Part shown: piece by piece, positions 53,828 through 64,000 of the stretch
How positions within the stretch are numbered: the stretch's first letter is position 1
How the letters are laid out: each line of letters opens with the position of its first letter
NCBI RefSeq assembly: GCF_021168555.1
Contig: NZ_JAJOZS010000002.1
Span: forward strand, 270,291 to 334,290
Source: Stenotrophomonas sp. MMGLT7
GTDB lineage: Bacteria > Pseudomonadota > Gammaproteobacteria > Xanthomonadales > Xanthomonadaceae
Reading direction: 5' to 3'
Length of the DNA stretch: 64,000 nucleotides
Program-made: the position numbers and the translations under genes
The notes under the pieces: generated by a model
The model's input: only the letters and a program-made list of their open reading frames with translations
Told to the model about the DNA's origin: nothing
Database searches by the model: none

Positions 53828-54279
53828 CGGCGGCCCGCCATCAGTTGCAGGAAACGCGCCTGCGCCAGATCGCGCGCTGCCAGGTAGTCGGTTGCGTCGA
53901 TCTCGCGGCGGAAGCCGCCGTCGAGCAGCAGGCGGCCAACGCCCTGCGAGAACGCGGTGCCCTTGCCCCCGTCCAGGAAACGCAGCCAGGCCTCGCCCTG
54001 CAGCGTATCGGCGGCTGGATCCAGGCGGCGGCCGGCACGGCGCAGCAGCACCGAGATCGCCGCCAGGCGTGCCGGCGGCGAATCCGCCGCGCCTTCGGCA
54101 GCGGCGAACATCGCCCGCCATTGCCGCACGCGGCGGCGGCGATGCCACTGCCAGCCGAGCATGGCCGCCAGCAGCAACAGCACCGCGCCCGCCAGCAGCC
54201 ACCAGCCCGGCGCCGGCGGCCACCAGGCCGGTGCCGGCGGCAGGTGCACGTCGCGCAGCGGCAGCGGGTTGGCGCTCAT
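53824..54279 (-). CDS. DUF4381 domain protein
   Basis: A 151-residue protein with one membrane helix (PGWWLLAGAVLLLLAAMLGW, ~residues 24-43) followed by a basic cytosolic region with helices (ARLAAISVLLRRAGRRLDP). DUF4381 is a constant companion of MoxR/BatA operons; no biochemical role is known. Start and stop overlap its neighbours by 4 nt. Confidence 0.85.
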   Translation of the reverse strand: MSANPLPLRDVHLPPAPAWWPPAPGWWLLAGAVLLLLAAMLGWQWHRRRRVRQWRAMFAAAEGAADSPPARLAAISVLLRRAGRRLDPAADTLQGEAWLRFLDGGKGTAFSQGVGRLLLDGGFRREIDATDYLAARDLAQARFLQLMAGRR

Positions 54280-55217
54280 CCGGCCAGCTCCGGCAGCGGC
54301 GACGGCTGCAGCCAGGCATCGCTGGCGTCGGTGGTGGACAGCACGTGCACGCTCGCGCCGCGCGCCGGAAGCGCGGCCAGCAGCGACTCCACCGGCGCGA
54401 CGAACTCGCCCTGCCAGCGCTGCCGGACCGCCGGCGATCCCAGCGCCAGTTCCAGCCGGCCGCCTTCGCTGACGAACGGCAGGTCGGCGTGCGGCGGCGA
54501 CATTTCCAGCGGATCGACCAGCAGGACCACCGTCACTTCGTGGTGCGCCGCCAGCCCCGACCAGCGCGATGCCGCGATCGCCGCCGCCTCGGCCGGATCC
54601 GCCAGCACCACCAGCCGCGATCCCGGGCGCAGCAACCGCCGCGCCTGTTCGAGCGCGAAATCGAGCCCTTCGTCGCCGTCGGGCGGCTGCCCATACCAGC
54701 GCGCCAGCGCATCCAGCACCCGCAGCACGCCGCGCGTACCCGAGGCCGGCGCGACCGGCGGCTCCTGCGAACTGCCGCGCAACGCCGCCACCCGGTCGCC
54801 CTGCCGCTGCGCCAGCCAGGCCGCCACCGCGCCGGCGCGGGCCGCCTGCACCGACTTGAAGCGCACCCGGGTACCGAAGTACAGGCCAGGCGCGGTATCG
54901 GCCACGACCAGGGTCAGGCGCTCGCGCTCGGCCTGGAACAGCTTGGTGTGGGTCTTGCCGCTGCGTGCGGTCAGGCGCCAGTCGATATGGCGCACGTCGT
55001 CGCCGGCCACGTACTCGCGCGACTCGGCGTACTCCATGCCGCGGCCGCGCAGCGCCGAAGGCGCCGGCCCGGCCATGCCATGGCGCCCCTTGCGCGCGGC
55101 ACGCCCGCCGAGCGAGGTCGCGCGCAGCGCCAGCAGTTCCGCCAGCGCCGGGCGCACGCCCTCGTCCCCGGCGCTCTGCCGGGGCTGCTGCAATGGCTGC
55201 GGGCTCAACGGCTTCAT
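54276..55217 (-). CDS. DUF58 domain protein
   Basis: A 313-residue soluble protein with the DUF58 signature GRGMEYAESREYVAGDDVRH followed by IDWRLTARSGKTHTKLFQAE (near residues 60-100), then a VWA-like fold (LVVADTAPGLYFG, LVVLADPAEAAAIA). DUF58 proteins accompany MoxR ATPases and VWA proteins. ATG 55217 (MKPLSPQPLQQ) is chosen; GGGAG lies 7-8 nt upstream, and an ATG 33 codons earlier is possible but basic and unlikely. It follows the MoxR gene by ~145 bp and overlaps DUF4381. Confidence 0.87.
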   Translation of the reverse strand: MKPLSPQPLQQPRQSAGDEGVRPALAELLALRATSLGGRAARKGRHGMAGPAPSALRGRGMEYAESREYVAGDDVRHIDWRLTARSGKTHTKLFQAERERLTLVVADTAPGLYFGTRVRFKSVQAARAGAVAAWLAQRQGDRVAALRGSSQEPPVAPASGTRGVLRVLDALARWYGQPPDGDEGLDFALEQARRLLRPGSRLVVLADPAEAAAIAASRWSGLAAHHEVTVVLLVDPLEMSPPHADLPFVSEGGRLELALGSPAVRQRWQGEFVAPVESLLAALPARGASVHVLSTTDASDAWLQPSPLPELAG

Positions 55218-55362
55218 CCTCCTGCTCCCGGATGCCTTGCGTGTCCGCGACACCCATCGGCCACGGAGGCAGGCATCGGCCGCCTGCCCCGCTGCCCGGC
55301 CGGGACGAAAGGACATGGCATCCGCCGCGCACGCATCGTCCGTTCCTGACCGCCTGCCCGGC

Positions 55363-56394
55363 TCAGGGCAGCGGCACCTTGTCCAGCAGCGCCGCCACCA
55401 GCCGCTCGCCGTCCCAGCCCTCGGCCAGCGCCTCGTAGCTGGGCAGCACGCGATGGCGCAGCACGTCCGGCGCCACCGCGCGCACGTCGTCCGGGGTCAC
55501 GAAGTCGCGCCCGGCCAGCCAGGCGCGCGCCCGCGCGCAGCGCTCCAGCGCGATCGACCCGCGCGGGCTGGCGCCCCAGGCGATGCGCCTGGCCAATGCG
55601 GCGTCGTAAGGCGAGGCATCGCGCGAGGCCAGCACCAGCTCGATCAGGTAGCGCTCCAGCTGCGGCGCCATGTGCAGGTCCAGCACCGCGCGGCGCGCGG
55701 CGAACACGTCTTCCTGCGGCATGCGCCGCACAGGCACCTCGGTCTTGTGCAGCGTGTCCAGCGCGCGCTCGCGCGCCAGCCGCAGGATCTCCGATTCGGC
55801 CGAGGCATCCGGATAGCCGATGCGCACGTGCATCAGGAAGCGGTCCAGCTGCGCCTCCGGCAGCGGGAAGGTGCCCTCCTGCTCGATCGGATTCTGCGTG
55901 GCCATCACCAGGAACAGCTGCGGCAGCGCATAGGTGTGCCGGCCCACGGTCACCTGGCGCTCGCCCATCGCCTCGAGCAGCGCGGACTGCACCTTGGCCG
56001 GGGCGCGGTTGATCTCGTCGGCCAGCAGCAGCGGATGGAAGATCGGCCCCGGCAGGAACTCGAAGCGGCCTTCCTGCGGCCGCCATACCTCGGTGCCGGT
56101 CAGGTCGGCCGGCAGCAGGTCGGGGGTGAACTGGACGCGCGCGAAATCCGCTTCCAGCCGCGAGGCCAGGGCACGGATCGCGGTGGTCTTGGCCAGGCCC
56201 GGCGCGCCCTCGACCAGCAGGTGGCCGTCGGCCAGCAGCGCGATCAGCAAGCGCTCGATCAGCGCCGACTGGCCGACGATGGTGGCCGACAGCGCATCGC
56301 GCAGCGCGATGAAGTCGTCGTGGAGGCGGTCGCCGTCGGGCTTGTCCAGCTGCGGCGCGGTGGGTACGGCTTCGGGCAGGGGAGAAGTATCCAT
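55363..56394 (-). CDS. MoxR family AAA+ ATPase
   Basis: A 343-residue chaperone-like ATPase. Walker A is GAPGLAKTT (residues 63-71), Walker B is LLLADEINRAP, sensor 1 is MATQNPIEQEGTFPLPEAQ and the arginine finger region is QLDRF; the C-terminal lid follows. MoxR proteins remodel VWA-containing partners; here BatA and BatB/C, encoded in the same operon, are the likely clients. ATG 56394 (MDTSPLPEAV) is used; an ATG seven codons earlier is possible. It is the first gene of the Bat operon, 133 bp after pilQ on the same strand. Confidence 0.92.
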   Translation of the reverse strand: MDTSPLPEAVPTAPQLDKPDGDRLHDDFIALRDALSATIVGQSALIERLLIALLADGHLLVEGAPGLAKTTAIRALASRLEADFARVQFTPDLLPADLTGTEVWRPQEGRFEFLPGPIFHPLLLADEINRAPAKVQSALLEAMGERQVTVGRHTYALPQLFLVMATQNPIEQEGTFPLPEAQLDRFLMHVRIGYPDASAESEILRLARERALDTLHKTEVPVRRMPQEDVFAARRAVLDLHMAPQLERYLIELVLASRDASPYDAALARRIAWGASPRGSIALERCARARAWLAGRDFVTPDDVRAVAPDVLRHRVLPSYEALAEGWDGERLVAALLDKVPLP

Positions 56395-56477
56395 GGCCGC
56401 AGTTTGACCGATCACGTGGCGATTGGTTCATCCTGCGCTGCGCCGATTCAGCAAACACTGACGCCTCGGACCGGAAC

Positions 56478-56495
56478 GGCCGCCCGCAGGCGGCC
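56478..56495 (-). terminator. Hairpin downstream of pilQ
   Basis: GGCCGCC-TGCG-GGCGGCC stem just after the pilQ stop (33 bp away), without a clear T-tract. It may be a weak terminator between the pil operon and the Bat operon. Confidence 0.5.
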
Positions 56496-56527
56496 ATTCC
56501 CGAGTCGGAACTGCGGGCCGCGGATGC

Positions 56528-58393
56528 TCAGTTGGCCTTGGCGACCCGCAACACCTTGGGCGTCACGAACACCAGCAATTCGGCCTTGTCCTTGCTCTTG
56601 CCGCGCTTCTTGAACAGATTGCCCAGGAACGGGATGTCGCCCAGGAACGGCACCTTGGAAACGCTCTGGCGGTCGCTGAACTCATAGACGCCGCCGATCA
56701 CCACCGTCTGGCCATCCTCGACCAGCACCGCGGTATTGATCTCGCGGCGATTGATGCTCGGCACCGTTCCGTAGTCCTCTAGCGTAATCATCTGGTCGAC
56801 CTCGTCCTTCTTCACGTTCATGTTGAGGAAGACGCGGTTGTCGTTGGTGATGGTCGGAGTGACCTTCAGTTCCAGCAATACTTCCTTGAACTGCACGTTC
56901 GGCGTGGCGGCGGTCCCGGCGGTGCCGCCGGTGATGGTGACGTAGCCGATTTCCTTGCCCTGCTTGATCACGCCCTCGCGCTGGTTGGCGGTGACGATGC
57001 GCGGGTTGGAAATGACTTCGCCGCGGCCTTCTTCCTGCAACGCGGACAGTTCCAGATCCAGATTGAAATTGGACCCCAGCAATGTATAGGCCAGGCTGGG
57101 CATGGAGTTGCCCGTGGTATAGCTGCCCGCAGGCAGACTCACGTTCAAGCCACGCGTCGCATCGGCATTGCCGGTGGCGCCACTGCCGATCGTTGCCACG
57201 TTGTCGCCGTAGGTGCGTGTGCCACCGATGCCGAACTTCGCACCCAGATCGCGCGCGAACGTATCGGTAGCGATGACGATGCGTCCCTCGATCAGCACCT
57301 GGTCCACCGGCCGGTCGATCACGTTGATCAGCTCGCGCATCTGCGCGATCTTCTTCGGGATGTCGCTGATCATCAGCGTGTTGGTGCGCTCGTCGGCCAC
57401 CACGCGGCCGCGCGGCGACAGGAAGCCGTTCTCGTTCTGGCTGTTGCCGCTGCCGCCGCTGCTGTTGCCGATGCCCTTGGCCTCGGTCAGCGCCTTGTAG
57501 ATCGCCGAGGCGCTGTGGTAGTTGATCTGGATGTAGTCGGTGGTCAGGTCCTGGCGGTTCTCGATCGCGATGCGCGCGTCTTCCTTGTCCTGCTCGAACT
57601 TGGCCAGCTCGGGCTGCGGCGCCACCCAGATCACGCCGCCGTCGCGGCGCTTGTCCAGGCCCTTGGCGCGCAGCACGATGTCCAGCGCCTGGTCCCACGG
57701 CACGTTGACCAGCCGCAGCGTCACGTTGCCCTGCACGGTGTCGGAGGCGACGATGTTGAGGTTGGATTCCTCGGCGATCAGCTGCAGCACGGTGCGCACC
57801 GGCACGTCCTGGAAGTTGAACGTCACCGGGCGGCCGCTGTAGCCGCGCGAGGCGATCCTGGCCGCGGCCTGCTCGACCGCGCCGGCGTTGACCGCCCCCA
57901 CCGCCGGCACGCCCTTGCGCGGGGAAATCTCGACCACGTACTCGTCGCCGGTCTGGTAGGCCAGCGATTCGAATGCTGCATTGGTGCTCAGTACCAGCTG
58001 GGCGCCGCCGCCCGAGGGCCTGGCATCGATGCGCTGCACCGGCGTGGCGAAGTCGGCGACGTTGATCGGGCGCTGCAGCTGGGCCGGGATCGAGGCATTG
58101 CCGACGTCGATCACCACGTTGCTGCCCTGGTTGCGCAGGTCGGGGCTGGCACCGTGCCCGTCGAACTTCAGGATCAGGCGGCCGGCGCCGTCGTCGCCGC
58201 GCTTGAAGTCGATCTTCGATACCGCGACGGTGGCGGGAACCGACTTGGCCGGGTCGTGCGCGTTCAGGGCCGGCGTCTGCGCCATGGCGAGCGCCGGACC
58301 GACAGCCACGGCCATCGCCACCCCCAGCGCACACGCCCGGACCATCGCCTGGCGCCCGGCAGGATGCAGGCGCAGGGCTTTGTAGAGAGTCAT
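56528..58393 (-). CDS. pilQ: Type IV pilus secretin PilQ
   Basis: A 621-residue outer-membrane secretin through which the pilus passes. Signal peptide (ACALGVAMAVAVGPALAMA), an N-terminal AMIN domain (SKIDFKRGDDGAGRLILKF, residues ~60-130), a secretin N domain with VTFNFQDVPVRTVLQLIAEE near residue 200, N1-type RGRVVADERTNTLMISDIPK, and the secretin core (VQFKEVLLELKVTP, ending ELLVFVTPKVLR). ATG 58393 is preferred over an ATG eight codons upstream because GGGGATA lies before it. It is the last gene of pilMNOPQ. Confidence 0.95.
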   Translation of the reverse strand: MTLYKALRLHPAGRQAMVRACALGVAMAVAVGPALAMAQTPALNAHDPAKSVPATVAVSKIDFKRGDDGAGRLILKFDGHGASPDLRNQGSNVVIDVGNASIPAQLQRPINVADFATPVQRIDARPSGGGAQLVLSTNAAFESLAYQTGDEYVVEISPRKGVPAVGAVNAGAVEQAAARIASRGYSGRPVTFNFQDVPVRTVLQLIAEESNLNIVASDTVQGNVTLRLVNVPWDQALDIVLRAKGLDKRRDGGVIWVAPQPELAKFEQDKEDARIAIENRQDLTTDYIQINYHSASAIYKALTEAKGIGNSSGGSGNSQNENGFLSPRGRVVADERTNTLMISDIPKKIAQMRELINVIDRPVDQVLIEGRIVIATDTFARDLGAKFGIGGTRTYGDNVATIGSGATGNADATRGLNVSLPAGSYTTGNSMPSLAYTLLGSNFNLDLELSALQEEGRGEVISNPRIVTANQREGVIKQGKEIGYVTITGGTAGTAATPNVQFKEVLLELKVTPTITNDNRVFLNMNVKKDEVDQMITLEDYGTVPSINRREINTAVLVEDGQTVVIGGVYEFSDRQSVSKVPFLGDIPFLGNLFKKRGKSKDKAELLVFVTPKVLRVAKAN

Positions 58394-58413
58394 CGTGCTA
58401 TCCCCTAGTCGAA

Positions 58414-58938
58414 TCATTGATCATCCAGCGCCAGCGACGCCGGACGTTCCAGCCAGCCGCCGGCGCCATCGGGCACCAGCTCGATCAGCTCGATGCGGTC
58501 CTCCTTGACTGCCGTGACCCGGCCATCGCTCTGCCCCAAGTAGATCCCCGGCCTCACCCGGTAGGTGACCTTGTCCGGCGCCATCACCAGCGCGACCAGC
58601 GAGGACGGGACGCCGATCGTGCCCACCATGTCCAGGCTGTCGAGCGGGAACTGCTCCAGCGGTTCCTTGCGCCGGTTCGGGTCCGGGCGGGTGCCGCTGC
58701 CGCTGTCCGGGTTGACCCACGCGTCGCTGAACGGATCGCGCATCCCCTGGGCCGAGTACTCGAACGTCTCGAACTGCTGCATCACCGGCAGCGGTTCCAG
58801 CGGCGGCGCCGGGCGCGCGCGCACCTCGGCCACCCAGCTGCGCAGGTTCGGGGCGTCGCCGGGCGTGCTGGTGACGCCGCGCGCGCAACCGGCCAGCGCC
58901 AGCACGCACAGCACGCCGACCGAAAGCCTGCCGTTCAT
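58414..58938 (-). CDS. pilP: Pilus assembly lipoprotein PilP
   Basis: A 174-residue lipoprotein with lipobox LAGC at residues 15-18 (VLALAGCA). The C-terminal beta domain contains DSLDMVGTIGVPSSLVALVM and YLGQSDGRVTAVKEDRIELIE, typical of PilP, which bridges the inner-membrane PilNO complex to PilQ. Overlaps pilO by 4 nt. Confidence 0.92.
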   Translation of the reverse strand: MNGRLSVGVLCVLALAGCARGVTSTPGDAPNLRSWVAEVRARPAPPLEPLPVMQQFETFEYSAQGMRDPFSDAWVNPDSGSGTRPDPNRRKEPLEQFPLDSLDMVGTIGVPSSLVALVMAPDKVTYRVRPGIYLGQSDGRVTAVKEDRIELIELVPDGAGGWLERPASLALDDQ

Positions 58939-59612
58939 GCGCCGCCCCTCTTGCCCGCCGCCTTCTGCGCCGCGGCGGCCTTCCGTTCCTGCTCGGCGGT
59001 TTCCTCGTCGTCCAGGTAGCGGTAGGTCTTCACCGTGCCCGACAGCTCCAGCGCGCCGCGCGCAGTGATGCCGGCCTTGGCGTCCTTGGGCTTGAGGTTG
59101 ATGTCGTGCATGGTCAGGATCACCACCCGCGGCAGCGAGGCCACGCCGCTGACGAAGGCGCCGAACTGGTGGTAGCTGCCGACCATGCGCAGCGCGATCG
59201 GCTTCTCCGCGTAGAACTCGCGCGGCGACTCCGGGCCCGGCTGGAACAGTTCGTTGGACAGGCCGCTGGACAGCGCGGTCTGCGAGATGTCGATGATCAG
59301 GTCCGGCATCTCGGTCCTGCTGGGCAGCTGCCGCAGCATCTGCTGCAGCACCTGCTCCATCTGCGCCAGCTGCTGCTTGAGCGGCTCCAGGTTGACGGCA
59401 CGGCCCTGTTCCTTCTCGAAGCTGGCGCGCAGTTCGGTTTCCTTCTGCTCCAGCCCGGCCAGCTGCTCGCGCTCGCCGCGGATCAGCAGCAGCCAGGCCA
59501 TGACCACGATGAACAGGCCCAGCAGCACGCAGAAACCGATCTTGGCCTGCTGCGGCCAGCCGCCGATGTTGTTGAAGTCCAGCTCGCTGATCCTGACCTT
59601 GCTCTTGCTCAT
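58935..59612 (-). CDS. pilO: Pilus assembly protein PilO
   Basis: A 225-residue bitopic protein. One helix (IGFCVLLGLFIVVMAWLLLI, residues ~25-44), a coiled coil (LAGLEQKETELRASFEKEQ to LRQLP), and a ferredoxin-like periplasmic domain (IALRMVGSYHQFGAFVSGVA). It heterodimerises with PilN in the inner-membrane alignment complex. It overlaps pilN and pilP by ATGA. Confidence 0.93.
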   Translation of the reverse strand: MSKSKVRISELDFNNIGGWPQQAKIGFCVLLGLFIVVMAWLLLIRGEREQLAGLEQKETELRASFEKEQGRAVNLEPLKQQLAQMEQVLQQMLRQLPSRTEMPDLIIDISQTALSSGLSNELFQPGPESPREFYAEKPIALRMVGSYHQFGAFVSGVASLPRVVILTMHDINLKPKDAKAGITARGALELSGTVKTYRYLDDEETAEQERKAAAAQKAAGKRGGA

Positions 59613-60240
59613 GGCGCGGCTCCCGCAGCGGCCGCCTGCACCGCGCCGTCGGCGGCACCGGCCCGGCTCGGGTTGGACAGCTTGACCTTCAGGGTGAACA
59701 CGTAGGGCAGCGACTTGACGTCCATCACCGCACTGGCGCCGGACTTGGCGTCGGCCGCCTTGGCCTCGATGATCGACAGGTCCGGACCGGTCATCCAGCC
59801 CGAACCTTCCAGGTTGCGCATGTAGGCGCTGACGCGCGCGTTGGACTGCGAGCGCCCCTCGAGCGTGAGCACGTCGCCCTCCTGCTTGATCGCGGTCAGC
59901 ACCACGCCGTCGGGGATGGTGCGCACCAGCGAGTCGAACAGGTGCACCATCTGCGAGCGGTTGGCCTGCAGTTCCTCGATGACCTTCTTGCGCGCGAGCA
60001 GGCGGTCCTTCTGCCGGTCGAGCTGGTCGATCTCCTGGTTCTGCGCCTGCACCTTCTGGATCTCGGCCTGCAGGTAGGCGTTGCGCGCGTTCTGGCCCTC
60101 GATCTGGCGGTCGTAGTAGAACCAGATCAGCACGGACAGCAGCACGCCGGCCAGCGCGGCCAGGCCGAGCATGGTGTAGAACTCGCGCTCGCGCTGCTTG
60201 CGGCGCTCGGCGCGCCACGGAAGTAGGTTGAGGCGCGCCA

Positions 60241-60241
<1 letters not shown>
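59609..60241 (-). CDS. pilN: Pilus assembly protein PilN
   Basis: A 210-residue bitopic protein starting with the conserved cytoplasmic segment MARLNLLPWRAERRKQRERE that binds PilM. One helix (LGLAALAGVLLSVLIWFYYD), a coiled coil (residues ~48-85) and a periplasmic domain with an alanine-rich tail follow. Its ATG overlaps the pilM stop by one base (TGATG). Confidence 0.94.
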
Positions 60242-61323
<1,082 letters not shown>

Positions 61324-61472
61324 CTATAAGCGCTATCCGCGCCCGCGCATTAATAACGGTTCACTTGCGATTGGCAACACTTCCGCGTCCAAGTCGAGAA
61401 ACCCGTCACGCGGCCCCAGTGGCTACCCCTCGCACTCCCCGGTCCCGACCTCGGCCGAAACCCGGCGTCATC

Positions 61473-61478
61473 TATACT
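61473..61478 (+). promoter_or_regulatory. Candidate -10 of mrcA
   Basis: TATACT, 5 of 6 to the sigma-70 -10 consensus, 37 nt before the mrcA start codon in the 215-bp region shared with pilM. No clear -35. Confidence 0.45.
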
Positions 61479-61514
61479 CTGTACCCAGAAAATTCGCAAT
61501 CGGAATCCGCCCTG

Positions 61515-63944
61515 ATGCCTCGTCTCCGTCGCTGGCTGCGCTGGTTGGCAGCCACGTTTGTCGTACTCGTATTGCTGGGCTGCCTGGCCGCCGGCGCCAT
61601 CTACTACGTCGTGTCCTCCAAGCTGCCGGACGTGCAGTCGCTCAAGCAGGTGGAACTGCAGGAGCCGATGTACGTCTATGCCAGCGACGGGCGGCTGATG
61701 GCGCTGTTCGGCGAGACCCGCCGCTACCCGATCCACATGTCCGACGTGCCCGAGCGGCTCAAGCAGGCGTTCCTGGCCACCGAGGACGCACGCTTCTACG
61801 AGCACGGCGGCGTGGACTACAAGGGCATCGCCCGCGCGGTGTGGCTGCTGGCCACCACCGATGCCAGGCGCGTGCCCGGCGGCTCCACCATCACCCAGCA
61901 GGTCGCGCGCCAGTTCTTCCTGAGTTCGGAGTACAGCTACACCCGCAAGCTGGCCGAGATCCTGCTGGCGCGCAAGATCGAGAGCGAGCTGAGCAAGGAC
62001 GAGATCTTCGAGCTGTATCTCAACAAGAGCTTCTTCGGCAATCGCGCCTACGGGGTCGCCGCCGCGGCCGAGTACTACTACGGCAAGAAGCTCGACGAGC
62101 TGTCGCTGGACGAGATGGCCTCGCTGGCCGGCATCCCCAAGTTCCCCTCCAGCGGCAACCCGATCAGCAATCCCGAGCGCGCCCGCGAACGCCGCGACTA
62201 CTACGTGCTCGAGCGCATGGCCGAGCTGGGCTTCGTCAGCCGGGCCGAGGCCGACGCGGCCAAGGCGGTGCCGATGCATGCCGCCCCGCACGAGCGCCCG
62301 GTCGAGGTGTACGCGCCGTACGTGGCCGAGCTGGTGCGCCAGGAAATGATCGCCCGCTACGGCGGCGACGTGCTCAACAAGGGCTACCACGTCACCACCA
62401 CGATCGACCCGGAACTGCAGACCGCGGCCAACAGCGCCGTGCGCGACGGCCTGCTGCTGTACGACCACCGCCACGGCTGGCAGGGCGCCGAGCGCCACTT
62501 CGACCTGCCCGCGCAGGCCGACACGGCCGCGATCGCCGCCCAGCTCGTGGGCATCGCGCCGCAGTCCGGGCTGCTGCCGGCGGTCGTCGCCGGCGCCGGT
62601 AGCGACGGCGGCGTCACCGTGGTGCTGGCCAACAGGACCGAGCTGGCACTGCCGGCCGCCGCCAGCCGCTGGACCGGACGCACCCCGGCCGCCCTGCTCA
62701 AGCGCGGCGACCTGGTGCGCATACGCGCCGGCGACAAGGACGGCGAGTGGCTGATCGACCAGCTGCCGCGCGGCCAGGCCGCGCTGGTCTCGCTGGATGC
62801 CAACAACGGCGCCCTGCGCGCGCTGGTCGGCGGCTTCAGCTTCGCCGGCAACAAGTTCAACCGCGCCACCCAGGCGCGGCGCCAGCCCGGCTCCAGCTTC
62901 AAGCCGTTCGTCTACGCGGCGGCGTTCGAGAAGGGCTTCAACCCGGCCTCGATCGTGCTCGATGCGCCGGTGGTGTTCCGCGACCGCCGCGGCAAGACCT
63001 GGTCGCCGCAGAACGACGGCGGCGGCTTCCGCGGGCCGATGCGCCTGCGCGAGGCGCTGGTGCAGTCGCGCAACCTGGTCTCGGTGCGGTTGCTGGACGC
63101 CATCGGCGTGGATTTCGCGCGCAAGTACATCAGCCAGTTCGGCTTCGACGAGTCCGAGCTGCCGCCGAACCTGTCGATGTCGCTGGGTACCGCCTCGCTG
63201 ACCCCGCTGTCGGTGGCGCGCGGCTACGCGGTGTTCGCCAACGGCGGCTCGCGGGTGGATCCGTGGATGATCGAGCGGGTGACCGACCGCGACGGCCAGG
63301 TGCTGTTCGAGGAGAACCCGGCGGTGGCCTGCCGCAGCTGCGGCAACACCGGCGGCGCCGCCAGCGCACCGGTCAGCCAGGTGGTGGACGGCTTCAACTT
63401 CGGTGCGGCGGCGCCGGCCAATCCCGCGCCGCAACAGCCGGTCGCGCAGGCGCCGGCCGAGGCTGAAGCACCGGCCAGCCCCGACGTGCGCATCGCACCG
63501 CGCGCGATAGACCCGCGCACCGCCTACCAGCTGGTGTCGATGATGCGCGACGTGGTCCAGCGCGGCACCGGCGCCCAGGCCAGGACGCTCGGACGCGAGG
63601 ACGTGGGCGGCAAGACCGGCTCCACCAACGACCACCGCGACGCCTGGTTCTCCGGCTTCGGCGGCCCGTACGTGACCACCGTATGGGTCGGCCGCGACGA
63701 CTTCCGCTCGCTCGGCTACCGCGAGTACGGCGGCAGGTCGGCGCTGCCGATCTGGATCGACTACATGCGCGTCGCGCTGAAGGACACGCCGGTCGCCGCC
63801 AACGACCCGCCCGACGGCATGGTGCAGGCCACCCTCAATGGCGCCACCGAATGGGTCAAGGTCGAGGACATGGACCGCCTGCAGGACTACGACTACGGCC
63901 AGCAGGACCCGCAGGCCGACGACAAGGCGTTCGACATCTTCTGA
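61515..63944 (+). CDS. mrcA: Penicillin-binding protein 1A
   Basis: An 809-residue bifunctional peptidoglycan synthase. One N-terminal helix (residues ~8-33), a glycosyltransferase-51 domain with catalytic E90 in [12 protein letters not shown] and the [15 protein letters not shown] stretch, a ~180-residue OB-fold linker region, and a transpeptidase domain with S460 and K463 in QPGSSFKPF, the [11 protein letters not shown] region and K700-T-G in [10 protein letters not shown] proline/alanine/glutamate-rich insertion (residues ~635-655) lies between the SxN-like region and KTG. The ATG at 61515 is chosen because it starts the short cytosolic tail; the upstream frame is not protein-like. It diverges from the pil operon. 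Confidence 0.95.
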   Translation: MPRLRRWLRWLAATFVVLVLLGCLAAGAIYYVVSSKLPDVQSLKQVELQEPMYVYASDGRLMALFGETRRYPIHMSDVPERLKQAFLATEDARFYEHGGVDYKGIARAVWLLATTDARRVPGGSTITQQVARQFFLSSEYSYTRKLAEILLARKIESELSKDEIFELYLNKSFFGNRAYGVAAAAEYYYGKKLDELSLDEMASLAGIPKFPSSGNPISNPERARERRDYYVLERMAELGFVSRAEADAAKAVPMHAAPHERPVEVYAPYVAELVRQEMIARYGGDVLNKGYHVTTTIDPELQTAANSAVRDGLLLYDHRHGWQGAERHFDLPAQADTAAIAAQLVGIAPQSGLLPAVVAGAGSDGGVTVVLANRTELALPAAASRWTGRTPAALLKRGDLVRIRAGDKDGEWLIDQLPRGQAALVSLDANNGALRALVGGFSFAGNKFNRATQARRQPGSSFKPFVYAAAFEKGFNPASIVLDAPVVFRDRRGKTWSPQNDGGGFRGPMRLREALVQSRNLVSVRLLDAIGVDFARKYISQFGFDESELPPNLSMSLGTASLTPLSVARGYAVFANGGSRVDPWMIERVTDRDGQVLFEENPAVACRSCGNTGGAASAPVSQVVDGFNFGAAAPANPAPQQPVAQAPAEAEAPASPDVRIAPRAIDPRTAYQLVSMMRDVVQRGTGAQARTLGREDVGGKTGSTNDHRDAWFSGFGGPYVTTVWVGRDDFRSLGYREYGGRSALPIWIDYMRVALKDTPVAANDPPDGMVQATLNGATEWVKVEDMDRLQDYDYGQQDPQADDKAFDIF

Positions 63945-63976
63945 TGGCGGCGGGGCCCCACGTCCGCCACCAACGA

Positions 63977-63993
63977 AGCCCGGGACCCGGGCT
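63977..63993. terminator. Palindrome after mrcA
   Basis: AGCCCGGG-A-CCCGGGCT, a perfect 8-bp inverted repeat 32 bp past the mrcA stop. It could be a terminator stem or a REP half; the window ends directly afterwards. Confidence 0.45.
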
Positions 63994-64000
63994 GGCCCCC

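Overview
The window is high-GC, densely coding DNA from a gammaproteobacterium, almost certainly of the family Xanthomonadaceae (Xanthomonas, Stenotrophomonas, Lysobacter, Pseudoxanthomonas or Luteimonas type). The support is the divergent mrcA / pilMNOPQ arrangement, a glycolytic block with a class I aldolase, the DUF2339/DUF3999 pair, a long TonB-dependent receptor, and REP sequences of the GTAGGAGCGACTTCAGTCGC type. The exact genus cannot be fixed from the sequence alone. No rRNA, tRNA, CRISPR array, insertion sequence or prophage was seen.

Layout. 1-5 kb (minus strand): the N-terminal part of an M1 aminopeptidase and an RND efflux pair (adaptor then pump, overlapping by ATGA). 5-6.2 kb: a gene-poor stretch with one coding-like fragment. 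6.2-8.6 kb: cysB diverging from cysK, with two LysR-type dyads between them. 9-10.2 kb: a macro-domain deacetylase and a small six-cysteine secreted peptide with atypical codon use. 10.2-21.8 kb: central carbon block on the minus strand (gap, pgk plus a translationally coupled HAD phosphatase, pyk, fba), interrupted by the DUF2339/DUF3999 pair and an inverted FRM2-like nitroreductase; a 142-bp direct duplication covers the 5' end of pgk. tkt, on the same strand, lies at 45.2-47.2 kb.

The 22-45 kb interval between gap and tkt is mixed and looks accessory. On the plus strand are ompW (with a perfect FNR-type box), an S1/P1 nuclease, a metallo-beta-lactamase-fold hydrolase and a flavin reductase. 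On the minus strand is a three-gene locus of a BlaI-type repressor, an M56 peptidase fused to a TonB-C-like domain, and a lipoprotein with a similar domain, preceded by twin operator dyads. Next come an Ldh2-type dehydrogenase diverging from a large acetyl-CoA hydrolase, a pair of cell-wall enzymes (L,D-transpeptidase and M23 peptidase) and a GNAT acetyltransferase. The interval ends with a TonB receptor, two gamma-glutamyltransferases and a beta-propeller amidohydrolase. That last set could take up gamma-glutamyl peptides through the outer membrane and cleave them in the periplasm.

47-64 kb: a dicarboxylate/cation symporter, then the tightly overlapping MoxR-DUF58-DUF4381-BatA-BatB/C-BatD operon, then pilMNOPQ (type IV pilus alignment complex and secretin) diverging from mrcA (penicillin-binding protein 1A). 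Many genes in the minus-strand operons overlap by 4 nt (ATGA or GTGA), which suggests translational coupling. Several REP/RIME-like palindromes and a cluster of about 34-bp tandem repeats sit in the intergenic gaps.
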